In this document: piece after piece, positions 61,691 through 64,000 of the stretch
Position numbering within the stretch: the first letter of the stretch is position 1
How the letters are laid out: each line of letters starts with the position of its first letter
NCBI RefSeq assembly: GCF_000633415.1
Contig: NZ_AYMV01000004.1
Coordinates: 1-64,000, forward strand
DNA from: Leucobacter sp. PH1c
Lineage (GTDB): Bacteria > Actinomycetota > Actinomycetes > Actinomycetales > Microbacteriaceae
Reading direction: 5' to 3'
DNA: 64,000 bases
Program-made: the position numbers and the translations under genes
Notes under the pieces: model-generated
What the model saw: the letters and a program-made list of their open reading frames with translations, nothing else
The model's database searches: none
What the model was told of the DNA's origin: nothing

Positions 61691-62664
61691 GCGGGGCCGG
61701 GGCCGGTCGGACGGTCGCGTCGCCCGAGTTCTCGCGCAACTACGGCTTCTGGAACGAGGCCGAGCAGGCCGCACTCATGGGCGCCCGGGTCGCGATCGCG
61801 GGTGTCGGCGGCGACGGCTTCCAGCTCGGACTGAAGCTCGCACGGATGGGAGTCTCGCGCTTCAGCATCGCCGACCCCGAGGTGTTCGAGCCCGAGAACG
61901 TCAACCGCGTCGAGGGTGCCGTGCACTCCTCCTTCGAGCGCCGGAAGGCCGAGGTGTTCCTCGACCGGGTCCGCGACATCAATCCCGACATCGAGGTCGA
62001 CGTGTTCCTCGACGGGGTCACCCCCGAGAACGTCGAGGACTTCATGCGCGACGCGTCGCTCGTGCTCGACGAGTCCGAGCTGACCCACCCCGAGATCGGC
62101 AGCCTCATCGCGCGCCGCGCCCGCGCGCAGGGCATCCCGGATCTGCTCGTGATGAACGTCGGCTTCGCCGCGCAGGCGACCTCCTTCGCCCCCCGCTCGG
62201 CGTGGACGTTCGAGCGGTTCATGGGCTTCCCCTCGGACATGCCGCTCGACGAGATCGCCGACGCCGGCGTGGACTTCGCGCGCTGCCTGCCCTACGTGCC
62301 GCCGTACACCGATCTGCGCTCGCTCCAGGCGGTCGTGGGCGAGGGCGACGCGGCGCCCGCCTCGCTCCCGTCGATCTCGGCCGGCGTCGATCTCGCCTCC
62401 GCCATCGGCAGCACGCAGGCGTTCCTCCACCTCACCGCGGGCGTGGCGAACCGTCGCCGCTCCCCCGTATGGGCACCCCGGATCCTCATCTCCGACGCCT
62501 ACCAGCTGCGCACGCGCGTGCTGCGAGCTGGGAAGCTCTCGCACACCCGGCACCTGCTCATCGCGGCGGCGCGGCAGAAGCTCGGGCGGAACCCGCTCGC
62601 GAGCTACACGATCGGCGACATCGCCCGCCGCGCTGCGGCGCAGCGCGAACGCAGCTCCCGCTAG
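61687..62664 (+). CDS. ThiF/E1-like adenylyltransferase
   Basis: A 325-residue E1-superfamily Rossmann protein. The nucleotide loop is Gly39-Val-Gly-Gly-Asp-Gly44. MoeB-equivalent ATP residues appear as Asp63, Asn73, Arg74, Lys87 and Asp128. It has only one cysteine (200) and lacks both the CxxC zinc ribbon and a clear catalytic cysteine, so it may adenylate a substrate without a thioester step, or act on a small molecule. Start GTG 61687 is coupled to the acyltransferase. A hairpin terminator follows. No ThiS, MoaD or ubiquitin-like gene is in the window. Confidence 0.83.
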   Translation: MSGAGAGRTVASPEFSRNYGFWNEAEQAALMGARVAIAGVGGDGFQLGLKLARMGVSRFSIADPEVFEPENVNRVEGAVHSSFERRKAEVFLDRVRDINPDIEVDVFLDGVTPENVEDFMRDASLVLDESELTHPEIGSLIARRARAQGIPDLLVMNVGFAAQATSFAPRSAWTFERFMGFPSDMPLDEIADAGVDFARCLPYVPPYTDLRSLQAVVGEGDAAPASLPSISAGVDLASAIGSTQAFLHLTAGVANRRRSPVWAPRILISDAYQLRTRVLRAGKLSHTRHLLIAAARQKLGRNPLASYTIGDIARRAAAQRERSSR

Positions 62665-62667
62665 ATC

Positions 62668-62693
62668 CCGGGCGCACGCACGCGTGCGCCCGG
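62668..62693 (+). terminator. Hairpin after the acyltransferase-ThiF operon
   Basis: ccgggcgcacg (62668-62678) pairs perfectly with cgtgcgcccgg (62683-62693) over a four-base loop. It lies four bases after the ThiF stop codon. Confidence 0.65.
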
Positions 62694-62733
62694 CTCCGGC
62701 CCGCGCAGGAGGCTCTCCTCCCGGAAAAACACC

Positions 62734-62761
62734 AACGCCCCGGTTCGAAAACCGGGGCGTT
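62734..62761 (-). terminator. Intrinsic terminator of tRNA-His
   Basis: A 12-bp perfect stem with four-base loop (aacgccccggtt 62734-62745; aaccggggcgtt 62750-62761). On the minus strand it is followed by a TTTTT run (62729 to 62725), one of the few U-tract terminators here. Confidence 0.85.
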
Positions 62762-62765
62762 GTCT

Positions 62766-62842
62766 TGGGGTGGCTAACGGGACTTGAACCCGCGACCACC
62801 GGCACCACAAGCCGGTGCTCTACCAACTGAGCTATAGCCACC
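62766..62842 (-). tRNA. tRNA-His (GUG)
   Basis: The minus strand reads the extra G(-1) then gtggcta, a D arm gctc/gagc, the anticodon loop with GTG, a T arm gcggg-ttcaagt-cccgt and the acceptor tagccac, discriminator C and an encoded CCA (62768 to 62766). The G(-1)-C73 pair is the tRNA-His identity mark. Confidence 0.96.
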
Positions 62843-62982
62843 ATGCTGACCTGCTCGCCGGGGCGAACGAGGCAACTCCACGATCATAACCCATCACGAA
62901 CACCGAGTGCGAACCGGCGTGTCATCCCGGGTGTGCCGTGCGGCTCCCCCAGCTTTCCCACCCACGCCGCACGTCGGCTGTG

Positions 62983-62988
62983 TAGGGT
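62983..62988 (+). promoter_or_regulatory. -10 box of the metallopeptidase-clpS operon
   Basis: TAGGGT, six bases, then ATG 62995. The same stretch (ggtgaaag) could serve as a weak ribosome site. Confidence 0.4.
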
Positions 62989-62994
62989 GAAAGC

Positions 62995-63342
62995 ATGCTC
63001 GACATGTCGCACGACGCGTTTGAGGCCCTCGTCGCCGACGGCCTCGATTCGCTGCACGACGACATGCTCGCGCAGCTCGACAACGTGATCTTCCTCGTCG
63101 AGGACCGCCCCTCGGACGGCAGCGATATCCTCGGCGTGTACGAGGGGTTCTCGCTCGCCGAGCGCAACGTCTACGGCTACGGCGAGGAACCCGACCGAAT
63201 CATTCTGTTCCGCGAGAACCTGCTGGCGCACTGCGCCGACCACGAGGAGCTCGTCCACGAGATCCGCGTCACGCTCGTGCACGAGATCGCGCACTTCTAC
63301 GGGCTCACCGAGGAGCGCATCCACGAGCTCGGGTGGGGCTGA
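62995..63342 (+). CDS. Small zinc metallopeptidase (zincin-like, PF06262 type)
   Basis: A 115-residue metallopeptidase family protein. The zinc motif is His96-Glu97-Ile-Ala-His100 in 'LVHEIAHFYGL', with a downstream Glu in 'ERIHELGWG' as a possible third ligand. The protein is far smaller than most zincins, but length is normal for this family. It is first in the cluster with clpS and DUF2017; its stop overlaps clpS by one base, suggesting coupled expression. Substrate unknown. Confidence 0.9.
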   Translation: MLDMSHDAFEALVADGLDSLHDDMLAQLDNVIFLVEDRPSDGSDILGVYEGFSLAERNVYGYGEEPDRIILFRENLLAHCADHEELVHEIRVTLVHEIAHFYGLTEERIHELGWG

Positions 63343-63635
63343 TGGTGATGACGGGAACCGAGACGAGCCGCCGCGAGGACACCCACCTGGCCCCCGACCG
63401 CGGGTGGGAGACGCTCGTCTGGGACGACCCGGTCAACCTCATGTCCTACGTGGCGTACGTCTTCCGCGTGCACTTCGGCTTCGACCGGGCGCACGCGGAG
63501 GAGCTCATGCTCCGGGTGCACCATCGCGGGCACGCCGTCGTCGCCGAGGGCGGGCTCGAAGCCATGGAGATGCACGTGGAGGCGCTCCACGCCTACGGCC
63601 TCTGGGCCACCGTCCGGGAGGTGGGGGCCGAGTGA
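63342..63635 (+). CDS. clpS: ATP-dependent Clp protease adaptor ClpS
   Basis: A 97-residue adaptor that brings N-degron substrates to ClpAP/ClpCP. 'WETLVWDDPVNLMSYVAYVFRVHFGF' and 'AHAEELMLRVHHRGHAVVAEGGLEAMEMHVEALHAYGLWATV' are the family core (excerpted), with 'DDPVNLM' and the His of 'VHHRGHA' at the ligand pocket. Start ATG 63342 overlaps the upstream stop (TGATG). It overlaps the DUF2017 gene by four bases. Confidence 0.94.
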   Translation: MVMTGTETSRREDTHLAPDRGWETLVWDDPVNLMSYVAYVFRVHFGFDRAHAEELMLRVHHRGHAVVAEGGLEAMEMHVEALHAYGLWATVREVGAE

Positions 63636-64000
63636 AGCTCATCCCGCTGCGCGGCACGCTCCGCGTCGTGTTCGAGCGCGACGAGGCGGCCATGCTCGAT
63701 CAGCTCGTCTCGCAGCTCGCGCAGCTGCTCGACAGCCACAGCGGCACGGCGCTCGATCCGGATCCGCTGTTCGCCAGTCTCGAGATCGGCGGGAGCGACG
63801 AGCTGCCGAGCGATCCCGCCCTCGCGCGACTCTTCCCCGACGCGCATGAGAGCGATGCCGACTCGTCCGCCTTCCGGCGGGTGACCGAGCAGGGGCTCAT
63901 CAATCGGAAGCTGCAGGACGCGCTCCTCGTCACGGGCGCGCTCGAGCTCGGCGCCGACGCGGCCGCGGCCGCGGAGCATACCGACGGGAGCGATGCGCCC
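63632..64000 (+). CDS. DUF2017 family protein (5' part; cut off by window end)
   Basis: GTG 63632 overlaps the clpS stop (GTGA) and opens a frame running beyond the window end, giving 123 residues here. It starts 'VKLIPLRGTLRVVFERDE' and continues into 'LINRKLQDALLVTGAL'. The DUF2017 family is regularly found next to clpS in actinobacteria. Its function is unknown; the neighbours suggest a link to proteolysis. Confidence 0.82.
   Translation, partial: MKLIPLRGTLRVVFERDEAAMLDQLVSQLAQLLDSHSGTALDPDPLFASLEIGGSDELPSDPALARLFPDAHESDADSSAFRRVTEQGLINRKLQDALLVTGALELGADAAAAAEHTDGSDAP

Noticed and set aside
61687-62664. A molybdopterin or thiamine biosynthesis ThiF/MoeB
   Set aside because: No CxxC zinc ribbon and no ThiS/MoaD or other pathway genes nearby; the acyltransferase linkage points elsewhere.

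Overview
The window is very GC-rich (by eye; not computed) and carries actinobacterial markers: a mycothiol-type CPWC reductase, a group II truncated haemoglobin, clpS followed by a DUF2017 gene, a PucR regulator, rplS-lepB-rnhB, and many leaderless genes with a TANNNT box six or seven bases before the start codon. Gene content fits a Microbacteriaceae chromosome, and a Leucobacter-like genus is my best guess (inference). I see no phage, transposase, integrase, plasmid or CRISPR element; it reads as ordinary chromosome with accessory patches.

Layout. 0-4.9 kb: a sortase-anchored LRR/Calx-beta surface protein, a block of hairpin repeats, a TetR gene and a heptanucleotide microsatellite. 4.9-12.3 kb: an amidase, a membrane-anchored EEP-family protein, the Mg2+ transporter mgtE and a three-part kinase/M23-like/aminotransferase fusion. 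12.4-16.6 kb (minus strand): rplS-lepB-rnhB, murI and rph-rdgB housekeeping clusters. 17-28 kb: a POT peptide transporter, a PucR regulator divergent from a D-aminoacylase, a DHFR-like protein, an AraC/DinB fusion, a RecQ-like helicase with a PRTase-like tail, rpiB-nei and a mycothiol-dependent reductase. 28-33.7 kb: pepN-mscS-glbO, an HhH-GPD protein, tRNA-Arg(UCU) and an SGNH hydrolase. 33.6-42.8 kb: a Liv-type ABC importer operon ending in a CMD/AhpD-like pair, divergent from two FAD oxidoreductases. 42.8-56 kb: a TetR/MFS pair, an M23 peptidase, a complete ferric-siderophore uptake operon with an IdeR-like box, an AraC and a TetR regulator, and two more MFS transporters. 56-64 kb: def, orn, a GGDEF-EAL protein, a TetR-like regulator divergent from a LuxI/FeeM-like acyltransferase plus a ThiF/E1-like protein, tRNA-His(GUG), and a metallopeptidase-clpS-DUF2017 cluster running off the end.

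How genes work together. The iron operon (binding lipoprotein, siderophore-interacting reductase, two permeases, ATPase) is translationally coupled almost throughout and is complete enough to predict ferric-siderophore import and reduction. The Liv operon couples import of an unknown solute to two AhpD/CMD-fold proteins, and the divergent FAD enzymes may oxidise the imported amine or amino acid. The most unusual unit is the acyltransferase-ThiF pair at 60.9-62.7 kb. It joins an acyl-homoserine-lactone-synthase-like enzyme to an E1-like adenylyltransferase that has no zinc ribbon and only one cysteine, next to a divergent TetR-like regulator. This is the best candidate for an undescribed small-molecule or signal-synthesis system here.
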